A stretch of 64,000 nucleotides of DNA from Thiomicrospira sp. ALE5 (GTDB lineage: Bacteria > Pseudomonadota > Gammaproteobacteria > Thiomicrospirales > Thiomicrospiraceae): contig NZ_FOYY01000003.1 of NCBI RefSeq assembly GCF_900112445.1, forward strand, positions 186,001 to 250,000, in the 5' to 3' direction. The position numbers and the translations under genes are program-made. A model generated the notes under the pieces. It ran no database searches. It saw nothing but the letters and a program-made list of their open reading frames with translations, and was not told the origin of the DNA. Positions 44,886-55,158 of the stretch are shown in pieces. Position 1 is the stretch's first letter. Each line of letters begins with the position of its first letter.

Positions 44886-46544
44886 ATGAGCGAAACTTTT
44901 GCACAATTATTTGAAGAATCTCTTCAGCTTGACCGCTTCCAATCGGGTGCGTTAATTATTGGTACAGTTGTAAGCATTGATAAAGAAACCGTAATGGTTG
45001 ATGCTGGCATGAAATCTGAGTCAGCAATCCCTAAAAAGCAATTCGAAGATGCCCAGGGTAATCTAGAAGTTGCAGTAGGTGATGAAGTTGAAGTATGCCT
45101 TGAAGCACTTGAAGATGGCTTTGGCGAAACCCGTTTATCACGTGAAAAAGCGAAGCGTGCTAAAACTTGGGATCGCTTGGAAGCAGCTATTGAAGATAAC
45201 GAAACTGTTAACGGTCTTATCACTGGTAAAGTCAAAGGTGGCTTGACGGTCGATGTAGAAGGTGTACGTGGTTTCCTACCTGGCTCATTAGTGGATACTC
45301 GCCCAGTTCGTGACTTTGGCTTCCTTGAAGGTAAAGAAGTAGAGTTAAAACTTGTTAAAATCGACCGTAAGCGTAATAACGTTGTTGTGTCTCGCCGTGC
45401 CGTGATTGAGCAGGAAAACAGTGCTGAACGTGAAGCACTATTGGCGAATATGGAAGAAGGTTCTGTACTTAAAGGTATCGTTAAGAATCTTACTGACTAC
45501 GGTGCCTTCATCGATTTGGGCGGCGTAGATGGTTTATTGCATATTACGGATATGGCATGGCGCCGAGTTAATCATCCATCTGAAATTGTACAAGTTGGTG
45601 ATGAAATCGAAGTTAAGGTACTTAAGTTTGATAAAGAGCGTAACCGTGTGTCACTAGGTCTAAAACAAATGGAAGAAGACCCATGGTCAGATATGGTTGC
45701 TCGTTACCCAATCGGTTCTGAAACCGGTGGCAAGGTTGCTAATATCACTGACTACGGTGCGTTCATCGAAATCGAAGACGGCATTGAAGGTCTAGTACAT
45801 ACATCAGAGCTTGATTGGACAAACCGTAACATCCACCCATCTAAGGTTGTTCATTTGGGTCAAGAAGTACGTGTGAAGATCCTTGATGTTGATCAAGAGC
45901 GTCGTCGTATTTCTTTAAGTATTAAGCAATGTACTGTTAATCCATGGGAAGGCTTTGCCGCGACCCATAACAAGGGTGACAAAATTGCTGGCAGCATCAA
46001 ATCTATCACTGACTTTGGTATCTTTATCGGTTTAGATGGTGGCATTGATGGTCTAGTTCACCTTACAGATATTTCTTGGGCACAAAATGGCGAAGAAGCT
46101 ATTCGTGATTTCAAAAAAGGTGATGAATTAGAAACAATCATCCTTTCGATTGACCCAGAAAGAGAGCGTATTTCGCTAGGTCTTAAACAACTAGAACAGG
46201 ATCCTTTCTCACAGTATGTTGCAGCTAACGGTAAAAATAGTATCGTTACCGGTGTTGTGAAAGCCGTTGATGAAAAAGGTGCAGTAATTGATCTTGCTGA
46301 TGAAGTAGAAGGTTACCTACGTGCGTCAGAATTAAATGAAGACACACGTGATGCCTCTTCAGTGCTTAAAGTAGGCGACAAGGTTGAAGCGAAGATCACT
46401 AACATTGATCGTAAGAGCCGCAATCTATCGCTTTCTGTCAAAGCTAAAGATGCGCAAGAAGAAGCTGATGCGATTAAAGGTTACACATCTAATCAGGAAA
46501 CAGCATCAAACACCTTAGGTGACTTGCTGAAAGGTCAGTTATAA
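44886..46544 (+). CDS. rpsA: 30S ribosomal protein S1
   Basis: Binds mRNA and helps its docking on the 30S subunit. The 552-residue protein (E. coli 557) contains six S1 OB-fold repeats; repeats 3-6 are recognisable as [52 protein letters not shown] and [15 protein letters not shown]. Codon use is strongly biased towards common codons, as expected for a highly expressed gene, and no CAGGCCTG occurs in it. A strong terminator separates it from ihfB. Confidence 0.98.
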   Translation: MSETFAQLFEESLQLDRFQSGALIIGTVVSIDKETVMVDAGMKSESAIPKKQFEDAQGNLEVAVGDEVEVCLEALEDGFGETRLSREKAKRAKTWDRLEAAIEDNETVNGLITGKVKGGLTVDVEGVRGFLPGSLVDTRPVRDFGFLEGKEVELKLVKIDRKRNNVVVSRRAVIEQENSAEREALLANMEEGSVLKGIVKNLTDYGAFIDLGGVDGLLHITDMAWRRVNHPSEIVQVGDEIEVKVLKFDKERNRVSLGLKQMEEDPWSDMVARYPIGSETGGKVANITDYGAFIEIEDGIEGLVHTSELDWTNRNIHPSKVVHLGQEVRVKILDVDQERRRISLSIKQCTVNPWEGFAATHNKGDKIAGSIKSITDFGIFIGLDGGIDGLVHLTDISWAQNGEEAIRDFKKGDELETIILSIDPERERISLGLKQLEQDPFSQYVAANGKNSIVTGVVKAVDEKGAVIDLADEVEGYLRASELNEDTRDASSVLKVGDKVEAKITNIDRKSRNLSLSVKAKDAQEEADAIKGYTSNQETASNTLGDLLKGQL

Positions 46545-46561
46545 TTCTGACACTGTTCGTG

Positions 46562-46594
46562 AACAAACCAGCTTAAACGCTGGTTTGTTTTTTT
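46562..46594 (+). terminator. rho-independent terminator after rpsA
   Basis: An 11-base perfect stem AACAAACCAGC / GCTGGTTTGTT with a six-base loop is followed by a T-run. It lies 17 bases after the rpsA stop. Confidence 0.9.
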
Positions 46595-46642
46595 ACAAAG
46601 CAGCCTAGCTGTAATTTATGAACTGTTCGGAATGCCTGTCAA

Positions 46643-46948
46643 ATGACTAAATCAGAGTTAATTGAACTCATTTCTCGTAAACAAACGCAACTCACTCACA
46701 ATGATGTAGAATTAGCGGTAAACCAGATTGTTGATGTTATGATTGCTGCAATGGCTGCAGGCGAGCGCATTGAGATTCGTGGTTTTGGTAGCTTCAGTTT
46801 ACATCATCGCCAAGCTAGGCTAGGGCGTAACCCTAAAACGGGTGAAACGGTTGCTTTACCTGAAAAGCGGGTGCCTCACTTTAAGCCAGGTAAAGAGTTA
46901 CGTGAACGTGTAGATGAGTCTAAATTTCATGCTGATATACTTTGTTGA
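46643..46948 (+). CDS. ihfB: integration host factor beta subunit
   Basis: A DNA-bending protein of the HU/IHF family, 101 residues. [43 protein letters not shown] and the arm and tail [13 protein letters not shown] identify IHF-beta; the Pro in the RNP arm (RNPKTG) is the one that intercalates into the minor groove. Partner IhfA is elsewhere. Its location after rpsA is conserved. lapA follows 13 bases later and may be co-transcribed. Confidence 0.96.
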   Translation: MTKSELIELISRKQTQLTHNDVELAVNQIVDVMIAAMAAGERIEIRGFGSFSLHHRQARLGRNPKTGETVALPEKRVPHFKPGKELRERVDESKFHADILC

Positions 46949-46961
46949 TTAGGATAATGCC

Positions 46962-47321
46962 ATGCGTCGTTTTATAAGCTTGATTAGTTTTGCACTCTTT
47001 TTGCTTCTAGGCGTTTCGTTGGCGTTATTTAATCCACACCCAGTGATGTTTGATTATTTTTTTGCTCAAGCATCACTGCCACTTTCTATTCTATTGGCGT
47101 TAAGTTTTTTAATTGGTTTATTTCTAGCTGGTCTACTACTAAGTACCAAACTTTGGGCTACCCAATGGCAGTTAAAAAAATCAATCAAAAAGCTTAAGCA
47201 GCAAGATGCTGAAATACTTCAGCTTAAAAAAAATATTAATCACCTAGAGGCGCAAGCAGAATTGCAGCATGTAGAGCCGCAGATTTCTGACGCTAAAGGC
47301 CTCGTGCAATCGCACCACTAA
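46962..47321 (+). CDS. lapA: LapA (YciS-like) membrane protein
   Basis: A 119-residue inner-membrane protein with two transmembrane segments (about 5-25 and 40-62) and a cytosolic coiled coil (about 68-100). It matches the LapA/DUF1049 family, including the [11 protein letters not shown] loop. In E. coli LapA works with LapB in controlling LpxC and thus lipopolysaccharide synthesis, and the order is lapA-lapB-pyrF. Here pyrF follows directly, 13 bases after lapA, and lapB is missing from this place. Confidence 0.85.
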   Translation: MRRFISLISFALFLLLGVSLALFNPHPVMFDYFFAQASLPLSILLALSFLIGLFLAGLLLSTKLWATQWQLKKSIKKLKQQDAEILQLKKNINHLEAQAELQHVEPQISDAKGLVQSHH

Positions 47322-47334
47322 AATTGGCAATTCT

Positions 47335-48039
47335 ATGGCAAAAACACCTTTTTCTCCTGTTATCGTAGCCCTTGATTTCCCTACTGTCGCTTTAGCCTTA
47401 GCGTTTGTTGATCGTCTAGATCCATCAGAATGTCGTCTTAAAGTGGGTAAAGAGCTATTTGCTTTAGGCGGACCAGATTTAGTGGTCGCGCTCCAAACAA
47501 GAGGTTTTGATGTTTTTGTTGATCTAAAGTATCACGATATTCCTACAACGGTCGCTAAAGCCTGTCGCGTTTTAAGTGATTTAGGGGTCTGGATGCTGAA
47601 TGTGCATAGCCTAGGTGGACCTAAAATGATTCAAGCTGCGCGTGATGCGATTGAACAATCGGGACATCCTACTTGGCTTATTGCTGTCACGATCTTAACC
47701 AGTTTTGATCAGCAACAATTAAATGCTATTGGCTTGAAGGGTTCTGTTGCTGAAAATGTTAAACGTCTTGCTGGTTTAGCTGCATCATCTGGTGCACAGG
47801 GCGTAGTTTGTTCTGCGTTAGAGGCAGAGATGCTGCGTGCATCATTCGATCAAGATTTTCAACTGGTTACCCCTGGCATTCGTTTAGCAAATGCCAGGGC
47901 TGACGATCAGCATCGTATCATGACACCTGAAAATGCGATTCGTGCTGGTTCAAGCTACTTGGTGATCGGTCGTCCAATCACTCAAGCGGATGACCCTCTA
48001 GCGGTATTATCACAGATTAATCAAACCATTCTTAACTAG
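47335..48039 (+). CDS. pyrF: orotidine 5'-phosphate decarboxylase PyrF
   Basis: Last step of UMP synthesis. The 234-residue TIM-barrel protein starts with VIVALDFPT, has KVGKELF, the catalytic DLKYHDIP (Asp-x-Lys-x2-Asp) and a C-terminal TPGIR and IGRPITQA phosphate site. It ends the ihfB-lapA-pyrF run; a weak hairpin follows that overlaps the rpsF promoter. Confidence 0.97.
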   Translation: MAKTPFSPVIVALDFPTVALALAFVDRLDPSECRLKVGKELFALGGPDLVVALQTRGFDVFVDLKYHDIPTTVAKACRVLSDLGVWMLNVHSLGGPKMIQAARDAIEQSGHPTWLIAVTILTSFDQQQLNAIGLKGSVAENVKRLAGLAASSGAQGVVCSALEAEMLRASFDQDFQLVTPGIRLANARADDQHRIMTPENAIRAGSSYLVIGRPITQADDPLAVLSQINQTILN

Positions 48040-48081
48040 TCAAATATCTTGCCTTAGATATTGTTTAATCATGGGTTTTGG

Positions 48082-48110
48082 TTGCAAACCCATGTCTATC
48101 CTCTTATAAT
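48082..48110 (+). promoter_or_regulatory. sigma-70 promoter of the rpsF-rpsR-rplI operon
   Basis: TTGCAA (48082-48087) and a perfect TATAAT (48105-48110) are spaced by 17 bases. The -35 lies inside a nine-base inverted repeat, CATGGGTTT / AAACCCATG (48070-48094), that may also act on the end of the pyrF transcript. The transcript would have a leader of about 90 bases before the rpsF ATG. Confidence 0.65.
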
Positions 48111-48205
48111 CACGCCTTTCGAGTTTTAGTGCTCGGATTCCTTGCTTCACTCAAACTTCTGCTTTGGCAGGTTGGGGAGGCTCTTTAGAACCAAAAGGAG
48201 AGACC

Positions 48206-48553
48206 ATGCGTCATTATGAAGTAGTATTTTTAGTTCATCCAGATCAAAGTGAACAAGTACCGGCGATGATTGAACGTTACCGCGCAATCATCGAGCAAGA
48301 TGGTGGTAAAGTCCACCGTTTAGAAGATTGGGGTCGTCGCCAATTAGCTTATACCATCGAGAAAGCCCACAAGGCACACTATATTCTAATGAATATTGAG
48401 TGTACGCAGGCGGCTTTAGACGAGCTAGATAGTGCGTTCTATTATAACGACGCTGTATTACGCAATATGTTTATTAAGCGTAATGAAGCGATTACTGAAC
48501 CCTCATTAATCGCTGGCAAAAAAGATGATCGCAATGAAGCGGTTAGCGCTTAA
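48206..48553 (+). CDS. rpsF: 30S ribosomal protein S6
   Basis: A 115-residue S6, starting [19 protein letters not shown], with the S18-binding face around [18 protein letters not shown] take ATG 48206, which has AAGGAG upstream; an in-frame ATG at 48164 would add 14 unrelated residues. The C-terminal tail is charged. First gene of the rpsF-rpsR-DUF2232-rplI operon. Confidence 0.97.
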   Translation: MRHYEVVFLVHPDQSEQVPAMIERYRAIIEQDGGKVHRLEDWGRRQLAYTIEKAHKAHYILMNIECTQAALDELDSAFYYNDAVLRNMFIKRNEAITEPSLIAGKKDDRNEAVSA

Positions 48554-48571
48554 TAATTAAGGAGTTGTAAC

Positions 48572-48799
48572 ATGGCTAGAAATTTTGGACGTAAAAAGTT
48601 TTGTCGCTTTACTGTAGATAATGTAAAAGAAATTGACTACAAAGACTTGGATACCTTGAAGGCCTACATTACTGAAACAGGCAAAATCGTACCCAGTCGT
48701 ATTACAGGTACGAGCGCAAAGTATCAACGTCAATTAGCGACCGCTATCAAGCGCGCACGTGTATTGGCGTTATTGCCTTATACAGATCAACATAAATAA
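48572..48799 (+). CDS. rpsR: 30S ribosomal protein S18
   Basis: A 75-residue S18 with [10 protein letters not shown] at the start and the conserved [28 protein letters not shown]. It pairs with S6 in the platform of the 30S subunit. AAGGAG lies upstream. Confidence 0.98.
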   Translation: MARNFGRKKFCRFTVDNVKEIDYKDLDTLKAYITETGKIVPSRITGTSAKYQRQLATAIKRARVLALLPYTDQHK

Positions 48800-48810
48800 T
48801 TGTTAAAACC

Positions 48811-49707
48811 ATGATTGCCTTAGCCAATTATGTAATGCGCGGTCCGCTGCAAGCCTATGGCGTAGTGGTAATGGCCGCAATTTTGGCTATTTTCTTCAGT
48901 CCCATAGGTATTCTAGCTGGGATTGTTATTGCCTTGGTTACGCTGCGGGTTGGCGTAATTGATGGCGCCAAGACCATGGCTGCGGCAGCGCTGGTGCATT
49001 TGATTTTAACCTCGTTTATGAGTGGCAGTTTTGCACCAGGCCTGGTTGTTGTGATCGAGTTTATGTTACCCATTTGGGTGATTGCTGTTGTTCTTCGCAA
49101 TACGAACTCGTTAGGCTTAGCACTTCAGGCTACTGCGTTCTTAGCGGGTGCCGGTCTTGTGCTAGCCCACCTAATGATAGGCGATTTAGCACAATGGTGG
49201 CTAAATTTATTCAATGAAGTAGCGCGCCCAATGCTTGAAGAAGCAGGTGTGAGCTATCCCATTGAAACGATTGAACAAATGACAAAGATGATTACGATGT
49301 TGCTTGCTATGTTTGCGGCATTGTTATGGTTCGGTCAGGTTCTAATTGCGCGTTGGTTACAGGCCGCACTCTATTACCCAGGGCAGTTTCAAAAGGATTT
49401 TCATCGTTTGACACTGCCAAAACCTGTGGCATGGACAACATTTGGCATTGCACTGGCGAGTTTGTTTATGAACGAATGGACTGGTGGTTTGTTAGGCAAT
49501 TTATTTGGTTTATTAACAATAATTCTCATGTTTCAAGGTATTGCAATTATTCACCATGGGGTGCAAGTTAAACAAGCATCAAGTGGTTGGTTAGTTGCCA
49601 TGTATATTTTATTGCTTGTGTTTCCACAAGCGGTTTTAGTTTTAGCAATCATCGGCATGGCGGATACATTCAGTGATTTTCGCAGCCGATGGGAGCCGAG
49701 TAATTAA
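48811..49707 (+). CDS. DUF2232 (YybS-like) membrane protein
   Basis: A 298-residue inner-membrane protein with about eight hydrophobic segments and no charged catalytic motif. Membrane proteins of the DUF2232/YybS family lie between rpsR and rplI in many gammaproteobacteria, which supports the call; the function is unknown. A central amphipathic section (about 145-165) faces the cytosol or periplasm. One CAGGCCTG copy (49037) is read Pro-Gly-Leu. Confidence 0.82.
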   Translation: MIALANYVMRGPLQAYGVVVMAAILAIFFSPIGILAGIVIALVTLRVGVIDGAKTMAAAALVHLILTSFMSGSFAPGLVVVIEFMLPIWVIAVVLRNTNSLGLALQATAFLAGAGLVLAHLMIGDLAQWWLNLFNEVARPMLEEAGVSYPIETIEQMTKMITMLLAMFAALLWFGQVLIARWLQAALYYPGQFQKDFHRLTLPKPVAWTTFGIALASLFMNEWTGGLLGNLFGLLTIILMFQGIAIIHHGVQVKQASSGWLVAMYILLLVFPQAVLVLAIIGMADTFSDFRSRWEPSN

Positions 49708-49718
49708 AGGATTTCAGA

Positions 49719-50165
49719 ATGAACGTTATTCTGCTAGAAAAAGTACAAAACTTAGGTGGGTTAGGTGAGCAAGTGACTGTTAAGTCTGGTTATGCGCGCA
49801 ATTTCTTAATTCCACAAGGTAAAGCAAAACCTGCTACAAAAGACAATGTTGCTGAATTTGAAGCTCGCCGTGCAGAGTTAGAAAAAGAAGCCGCTGAAGC
49901 TTTAGCATCTGCTCAAGCTGTTTATGAAAAAATGAATGGTTTGGTAATTAAGGTTGAAGCAAGTGCCGGTGATGAAGGTAAGTTGTTTGGCTCTATTGGT
50001 ACACAAGACATTGCTGATGCATTAAGTGCCTCAGGCTTTAGTGTAGAGCGTCGTCAAGTTCGTTTACCAGAAGGCCCTATGCGTCATACAGGTACATTCG
50101 AAATTGACATTCAATTACACACAGATGTAGTAGCTGCTGTCAATGTAGAAGTTATCGCTGCTTAA
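49719..50165 (+). CDS. rplI: 50S ribosomal protein L9
   Basis: A 148-residue L9: N-terminal [19 protein letters not shown] with [13 protein letters not shown], a long connecting helix and a C-terminal domain with [16 protein letters not shown]. It ends the rpsF operon at a strong terminator. Confidence 0.98.
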   Translation: MNVILLEKVQNLGGLGEQVTVKSGYARNFLIPQGKAKPATKDNVAEFEARRAELEKEAAEALASAQAVYEKMNGLVIKVEASAGDEGKLFGSIGTQDIADALSASGFSVERRQVRLPEGPMRHTGTFEIDIQLHTDVVAAVNVEVIAA

Positions 50166-50182
50166 GCATTAATCTTTTACAG

Positions 50183-50213
50183 AAAAAACCGAGCAATGGC
50201 TCGGTTTTTTTTT
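50183..50213 (+). terminator. rho-independent terminator after rplI
   Basis: A 12-base stem AAAAAACCGAGC / GCTCGGTTTTTT with a four-base loop runs into nine T. It closes the rpsF-rplI operon. Confidence 0.92.
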
Positions 50214-50262
50214 GCCATGTCTTTTATAATGACTGTTTTTGTAAGGCTTATTCTCTTTTTCT

Positions 50263-51696
50263 ATGAATCCTACGTCATCCAATGAACTCTTCAAGTTGCC
50301 ACCTTATTCAGAAGAAGCAGAGCAGTCAGTTCTTGGCGCACTAATGCTGTCAAAAGATATATTTGATGATATTTTTGGCTTAATAAATGAGCAGGATTTT
50401 TATACCAAACAACACCAACTTATTTATAACGCTATTTATAGTCTAGCTCAGCGAAATAGTGCTGTTGATTTAGTGACACTGATTAGTCACTTAGAAAGTC
50501 AAAATCTGCTAGATGAGGTAGGGGGTCGTGATTATTTAGCTGACCTAGCCACTAACACGCCTGGACCGAGTAATGCGGTGTTTTATGCCCGCATAGTGCG
50601 TGACAAATCTATATTGCGTCAGTTAATTGCGGCGTCTAACGACATCGCATCATCTTGTTATAACAGTCAAGGTGCAACCACCCGCGATATATTAGACTCG
50701 GCTGAAGCCAAGATCCTGGCCATTGCCGAGCATGGTTCAGGTAAACAACGCCAATATATGACCATTGACGACTTACTTGGTAGTGCCATGATCCGTTTGG
50801 ATGAAATTTTTAATACTGAAGGAAATATCACCGGTATTGCAACCCATCTAACCGCATTTGATGACATGACGTCGGGCTTACAACGTGGCGATTTAATTAT
50901 TGTTGCTGGGCGTCCTTCGATGGGTAAAACAACCTTTTCTATGAATGTGGCTGAAAATGTAGCCACCAAAACGAAAGAGCCCGTTGCGGTTTTTAGTTTA
51001 GAGATGCCTGGCGAACAATTAGCCTTGCGTATGCTTAGCTCAATTGGCCGCATTGACTCTAAAAAAATGCGTACAGGCGATTTAAAGCCAGAAGATTGGA
51101 GCAATCTAAACTCAGCCGTTACACGCTTATCTTCATCGCAAATCTTTATTGATGATACCCCAGCGCTTTCTATTAACGAGTTGCGAGCGCGAGCAAGACG
51201 AATAGATAAAGATATCCGTGAGCAGCAACGTAAGGATGCGGCCGCAGCGGGTATTGCTGAAGATGAAGCTAAGATCAATGGCTTGAGTTTAATAGTGATA
51301 GATTACTTACAATTGATGCGCGGTTCAACCCAAACAGATAACCGTGTTAATGAGATTTCCGAAATATCCCGTGGTTTAAAAGCGCTTGCAAAAGAACTTA
51401 ATATACCTGTGATTGCCTTATCCCAGCTTAATCGTAGTTTAGAACAACGTCCAAATAAGCGACCAGTGATGTCTGACTTACGTGAATCCGGTGCAATTGA
51501 ACAGGATGCCGACTTAATCATCTTTATTTATCGAGATGAGGTTTACAATCCAGACAGTGAAGATAAAGGCACGGCGGAAATTATTATCGGCAAACACCGG
51601 AATGGGTCCATAGGAACACTAAGATTGACCTTTATTGGCCAATACACTCGCTTTGAAAATTTCGTTAATTTACATGATCAAGATAACCATTTTTAA
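50263..51696 (+). CDS. dnaB: replicative DNA helicase DnaB
   Basis: Hexameric 5'-3' helicase of the replication fork. The 477-residue protein has the N-terminal DnaG-interaction domain (about 15-115, PPYSEEAEQSVLGALML), a linker, and the RecA-like motor with Walker A GRPSMGKTTF (Lys222), Walker B LIVIDYLQLM and the arginine finger region KHRNGSIGT. No intein is present. alr follows 11 bases later. Confidence 0.98.
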   Translation: MNPTSSNELFKLPPYSEEAEQSVLGALMLSKDIFDDIFGLINEQDFYTKQHQLIYNAIYSLAQRNSAVDLVTLISHLESQNLLDEVGGRDYLADLATNTPGPSNAVFYARIVRDKSILRQLIAASNDIASSCYNSQGATTRDILDSAEAKILAIAEHGSGKQRQYMTIDDLLGSAMIRLDEIFNTEGNITGIATHLTAFDDMTSGLQRGDLIIVAGRPSMGKTTFSMNVAENVATKTKEPVAVFSLEMPGEQLALRMLSSIGRIDSKKMRTGDLKPEDWSNLNSAVTRLSSSQIFIDDTPALSINELRARARRIDKDIREQQRKDAAAAGIAEDEAKINGLSLIVIDYLQLMRGSTQTDNRVNEISEISRGLKALAKELNIPVIALSQLNRSLEQRPNKRPVMSDLRESGAIEQDADLIIFIYRDEVYNPDSEDKGTAEIIIGKHRNGSIGTLRLTFIGQYTRFENFVNLHDQDNHF

Positions 51697-51707
51697 AGAC
51701 CCTTTTT

Positions 51708-52787
51708 ATGACGCGACCTATTGAAGCTTTGATCAATTTGAATGCCCTTCAGCATAACCTGATACAGACTAAGAAAATAGTTGGTCAATCACGTGTATGG
51801 GCTGTAATTAAAGCTAATGGATATGGTCACGGGCTACTGCGCGTTGCAAAGGCATTAAATCAGGCTGATGGGTTTGCTGTGGCCTCAGTAGAGGAAGCCG
51901 TTACCTTAAGACAGGCTGGGTTTTTACATCCGATTCTGCTGCTAGAAGGCTTGTTTGACGCTGCTGAGTTACGTCTTGTGCTGCAGCACCGACTCGACAT
52001 CGTGATACATAGTCAGCATCAGCTTGATTGGCTGCTATCTGATACCATTGAAGATCCGATTCATATTTGGCTAAAACTTGATACGGGTATGCATCGCTTA
52101 GGCTTTAATGACGAAGGCTTACATCAAGCTTTGTTTCGTCTTAAACATCATGCCCCGCATTTTAAATGCCATTTAATGTCTCATCTAGCCTGTGCAGAGC
52201 AGGTTCATTCACTAAATCAGTATCAACACCAACAACTTATTACTGCTAATGAACGTTACCAATATAGTTTAAGTTTGGCCAATTCTGCTGCGATTCAAAC
52301 AGCACCCCATACGCATTTAAATTGGGTTAGACCAGGCATTATGCTGTATGGTGCTGGTATTTTAAAACCTCATACGCAAAACTTTAAGCCAGTGATGACC
52401 CTGGTCAGTCGTGTTATTGCGATTAAATGGATAGCCGAGGGTGAAGGGGTAGGCTATGGTCAAACTTGGCAAGCTACCCGGAAAACCTGTCTTGCAATCG
52501 TTGCGGTGGGTTATGGTGATGGTTATCCACGCCATGCAGAAAACGGCACGCCAGTGGTAATTAATAAAATTAGATGCCCACTTGTTGGACGGGTATCGAT
52601 GGACATGATTACCGTTGATATTACTGATCATGCGAATGACATTCATTTGAATGATCCAGTGGAGCTGTGGGGGGAGCAGTTATCTGTAGATGAGGTTGCG
52701 CATCATGCAAACACTATTGGCTACGAACTCCTGTGCGGTATTACCCAGCGCGTCAAAATTAAAGAGCTAACTCAAGATGCAATATAA
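51708..52787 (+). CDS. alr: alanine racemase
   Basis: PLP enzyme making D-alanine for peptidoglycan. The 359-residue protein has the PLP lysine Lys35 (VIKANGYGHG), HLNWVRPGIMLYG and the C-terminal GRVSMDMITVD strand. The dnaB-alr order is typical for gammaproteobacteria. It overlaps the next gene by 11 bases. Confidence 0.96.
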   Translation: MTRPIEALINLNALQHNLIQTKKIVGQSRVWAVIKANGYGHGLLRVAKALNQADGFAVASVEEAVTLRQAGFLHPILLLEGLFDAAELRLVLQHRLDIVIHSQHQLDWLLSDTIEDPIHIWLKLDTGMHRLGFNDEGLHQALFRLKHHAPHFKCHLMSHLACAEQVHSLNQYQHQQLITANERYQYSLSLANSAAIQTAPHTHLNWVRPGIMLYGAGILKPHTQNFKPVMTLVSRVIAIKWIAEGEGVGYGQTWQATRKTCLAIVAVGYGDGYPRHAENGTPVVINKIRCPLVGRVSMDMITVDITDHANDIHLNDPVELWGEQLSVDEVAHHANTIGYELLCGITQRVKIKELTQDAI

Positions 52788-53370
52788 AGTAACACTTACC
52801 CATAGTGAACGTGCCTATGAGGGGTTTTTTCATTTAGACCGTTTGACTTATCGCCATAGTTTATATGCCGGGGGTCTTAGCCAACCGATTACCAGAGAAT
52901 TGTTTCAGCGCGGCGAGGCCGTAGTCGTCTTGCTCTATGATCTTGAAGCACAACAACTCGTATTGGTTGAACAATGTCGGGCAGGGGCGTTAGCACATTT
53001 TCAAGATCAGCAGGCCTGGTTACTTGAACCCGTTGCAGGCATGATTGATGAAGGTGAAACAGCAATAGAGGCTGCGGTTAGAGAGGTGAAAGAAGAAGCG
53101 GGCTGCACGCTTGAACCTGATCAATTTCAATTTGTTGGTCAATTTTTTCCGAGTCCTGGCGGATCAAGCGAAATTCTGCATTTATTTGCTGCAGCAGTAA
53201 GCGTGGCGAATTTACCCAAATTTGCAGGCAACCAACAAGAAGTAGAAGACATACGATTAGTTACCCTTGATTTTCAGCAGGCAAGACAGGCTATCGAACA
53301 GGGTAAGCTCAATGTGGCTAGTACTTGGATTGCCTTACAGTGGTTTATATACCAATATTGGGGGAAATAG
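52777..53370 (+). CDS. nudF: Nudix hydrolase, ADP-ribose pyrophosphatase type
   Basis: A 197-residue hydrolase. The complete Nudix box runs from Gly88 to Cys110 (GX5EX7REVKEEAG), and the ADP-ribose pyrophosphatase features FFPSPGGSSEILHLF and EDIRLV follow. It probably splits ADP-ribose into AMP and ribose-5-phosphate. It overlaps the end of alr, so it is in the same transcript. One CAGGCCTG copy is read Gln-Ala-Trp. Confidence 0.9.
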   Translation: MQYKVTLTHSERAYEGFFHLDRLTYRHSLYAGGLSQPITRELFQRGEAVVVLLYDLEAQQLVLVEQCRAGALAHFQDQQAWLLEPVAGMIDEGETAIEAAVREVKEEAGCTLEPDQFQFVGQFFPSPGGSSEILHLFAAAVSVANLPKFAGNQQEVEDIRLVTLDFQQARQAIEQGKLNVASTWIALQWFIYQYWGK

Positions 53371-53373
53371 ACT

Positions 53374-53808
53374 TTGTTAGAAAAGTTCAGATACGCAAAA
53401 CCGGGTCCCACACTCCATAAACTCATGTCGATTATTGCTTGGCTCGCGGCTATTGCTTGGTTATATTTCACGCTGATCAGTCATGCGTTTATAGCACGTA
53501 TCTTTACCGGCCAAACGGATTTGTTGGACTTAATACTAGGCCTGCCGCTTATTTTATCTTTAGCGGTTGTGATTTATGCCATGGCCTATTGGGCAACTAA
53601 AATCCTCGTGATTTATTGGAAACCTCATTGGCTTGCTTTTCCAGATGATCATTATGATGAATTTTGGCCGGATCCTAATGCGCCTGATAATACCTCAGAA
53701 ACAACCGATTCCTGCGATTTAAACGCGAAAAATCAAGATAAAACTGATGCAGACTCAGCAAGATATGATGCAGTAAAAGATCACAAAAAAAGCCATAAAA
53801 GCAAATGA
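53374..53808 (+). CDS. hypothetical two-helix membrane protein
   Basis: A 144-residue protein not recognised as a family. Two hydrophobic segments (about 18-40 and 50-76) are followed by an acidic, Asp/Asn/Lys-rich cytosolic tail ending in KDHKKSHKSK. I start it at TTG 53374, three bases after nudF and with GGGGGA nearby; ATG 53425 is a possible alternative that would delete the first 17 residues. Its stop overlaps the next gene as ATGA, so it is co-transcribed with the MATE exporter. Confidence 0.6.
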   Translation: MLEKFRYAKPGPTLHKLMSIIAWLAAIAWLYFTLISHAFIARIFTGQTDLLDLILGLPLILSLAVVIYAMAYWATKILVIYWKPHWLAFPDDHYDEFWPDPNAPDNTSETTDSCDLNAKNQDKTDADSARYDAVKDHKKSHKSK

Positions 53809-55157
53809 TTTCAACAATCTACTGGCTTGAGTTAAATAAAATATTACGGCTAGCTTGGCCCATTTTAATCGCACAGCTTGCCCTGACAGGTTTAGGTGTG
53901 GTCGATACATTGATGTCAGGTTGGGTGGGCGTTGAAGATCTAGCTGCAATTGGTCTCGGTACCAGTATTTTACTGCCCGTGTTTATGTTTGCCACCGGTG
54001 TTTTGCTTGCTTTGACACCACTGACAGCGAAAGCATTAGGTGAAAATCAACCCCATAAAATCGCTACTCAGCTTCACCAAGGATTGTGGATCGCTATTCC
54101 AATTGGCTGGATTTGCGCGTTAATAATGTGGTTCCCGCATCCTTTGCTCAATTTATTGCAGCTTGATGAACGTGTTTATGAGCTGACGGTGGGATATTTA
54201 TTTTGGGCAGCATTTGGCTTACCCGGAGTAACACTTTATCAGGTCTATCGTTTTTACTGGGAAGGGCTGGGCAAAACACTGCCTACACTTAGCTTCAGTG
54301 TCGCTGCTTTAATATTGAATATCCCTTTAAATGCCTTGTTTATCTTTGGATGGGGACCTATTGATGGTATGGGCGCAGTGGGGGCTGGTGTAGCGACCGC
54401 TATTGTGATGTGGTCGATGTTTTTTGTCGCCTTAATTTATGTACGCTTACATAAAGACTTCATACCCTATCGTCTTAATAAAGTACATAAACCAAGTTGG
54501 CGACAGGGTATTCAACCGATTTTGTGGCTAGGAATACCCATGGCATTTTCATTGTTATTTGAAGTCGGCATGTTTACTTTTATTGTGTTTTTTATTGCAC
54601 CACTTGGCACAATTATTATTGGTGCACATCAAATTGCAATTAGTTTTACCTCGTTGTTATTTATGTTTCCGTTAAGTTTTGCAATGGCATTAACCATTAG
54701 AGTAGGCTATGCCTATGGACAGCGTGATTTGCAATTAATCGGCAAACTACTAAGGATGGGACTGGTAAGTGCATTTATTCTTGGGTTACTCTTATCCATC
54801 TTTACACTTACTAGCAGCCAGTATATTGTCCGTGCCTACACACAAAACCCAGACGTCATGGCCGTGGCCTTAATCCTATTTATTTTTGCAGCGGCTTATC
54901 AGGTCTTTGATGCCATACAAGTCACGGCGGCAGGTGCATTACGCGGTCTGCAGGATACGCAAGTGACCATGTGGGTAACTCTATTAAGTTACTGGATAAT
55001 AGGCCTAGGACTGGGTTATTGGCTGGCGTTTATGCCCGATAGATTCGAACCTATGGGCGTGTTTGGGTTTTGGACGGGAATAATTATTGGGTTATCACTC
55101 GCTGCCTTATTGTTATTCTGGCGTTTGCGATGGTTGTTTAAACGACTTGTTGTGTAG
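53805..55157 (+). CDS. MATE-family multidrug exporter (NorM-like)
   Basis: A 450-residue inner-membrane transporter with twelve hydrophobic segments in two homologous halves. The first half starts with ILRLAWPILIAQLALTGLGVVDTLMSG, the second with WLGIPMAFSLLFEVGMF; QVFDAIQVTAAGALRGLQDTQV in helix 10 is characteristic. MATE proteins export cationic drugs or metabolites using a Na+ or H+ gradient. It is the last gene of the dnaB-alr-nudF run and faces a small minus-strand gene. Confidence 0.92.
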   Translation: MISTIYWLELNKILRLAWPILIAQLALTGLGVVDTLMSGWVGVEDLAAIGLGTSILLPVFMFATGVLLALTPLTAKALGENQPHKIATQLHQGLWIAIPIGWICALIMWFPHPLLNLLQLDERVYELTVGYLFWAAFGLPGVTLYQVYRFYWEGLGKTLPTLSFSVAALILNIPLNALFIFGWGPIDGMGAVGAGVATAIVMWSMFFVALIYVRLHKDFIPYRLNKVHKPSWRQGIQPILWLGIPMAFSLLFEVGMFTFIVFFIAPLGTIIIGAHQIAISFTSLLFMFPLSFAMALTIRVGYAYGQRDLQLIGKLLRMGLVSAFILGLLLSIFTLTSSQYIVRAYTQNPDVMAVALILFIFAAAYQVFDAIQVTAAGALRGLQDTQVTMWVTLLSYWIIGLGLGYWLAFMPDRFEPMGVFGFWTGIIIGLSLAALLLFWRLRWLFKRLVV

Positions 55158-55158
55158 T

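Noticed and set aside
48070-48094. CATGGGTTT / AAACCCATG hairpin as a pyrF terminator
   Set aside because: No T-run follows, and the right arm overlaps the -35 of the rpsF promoter; listed only within the promoter entry.
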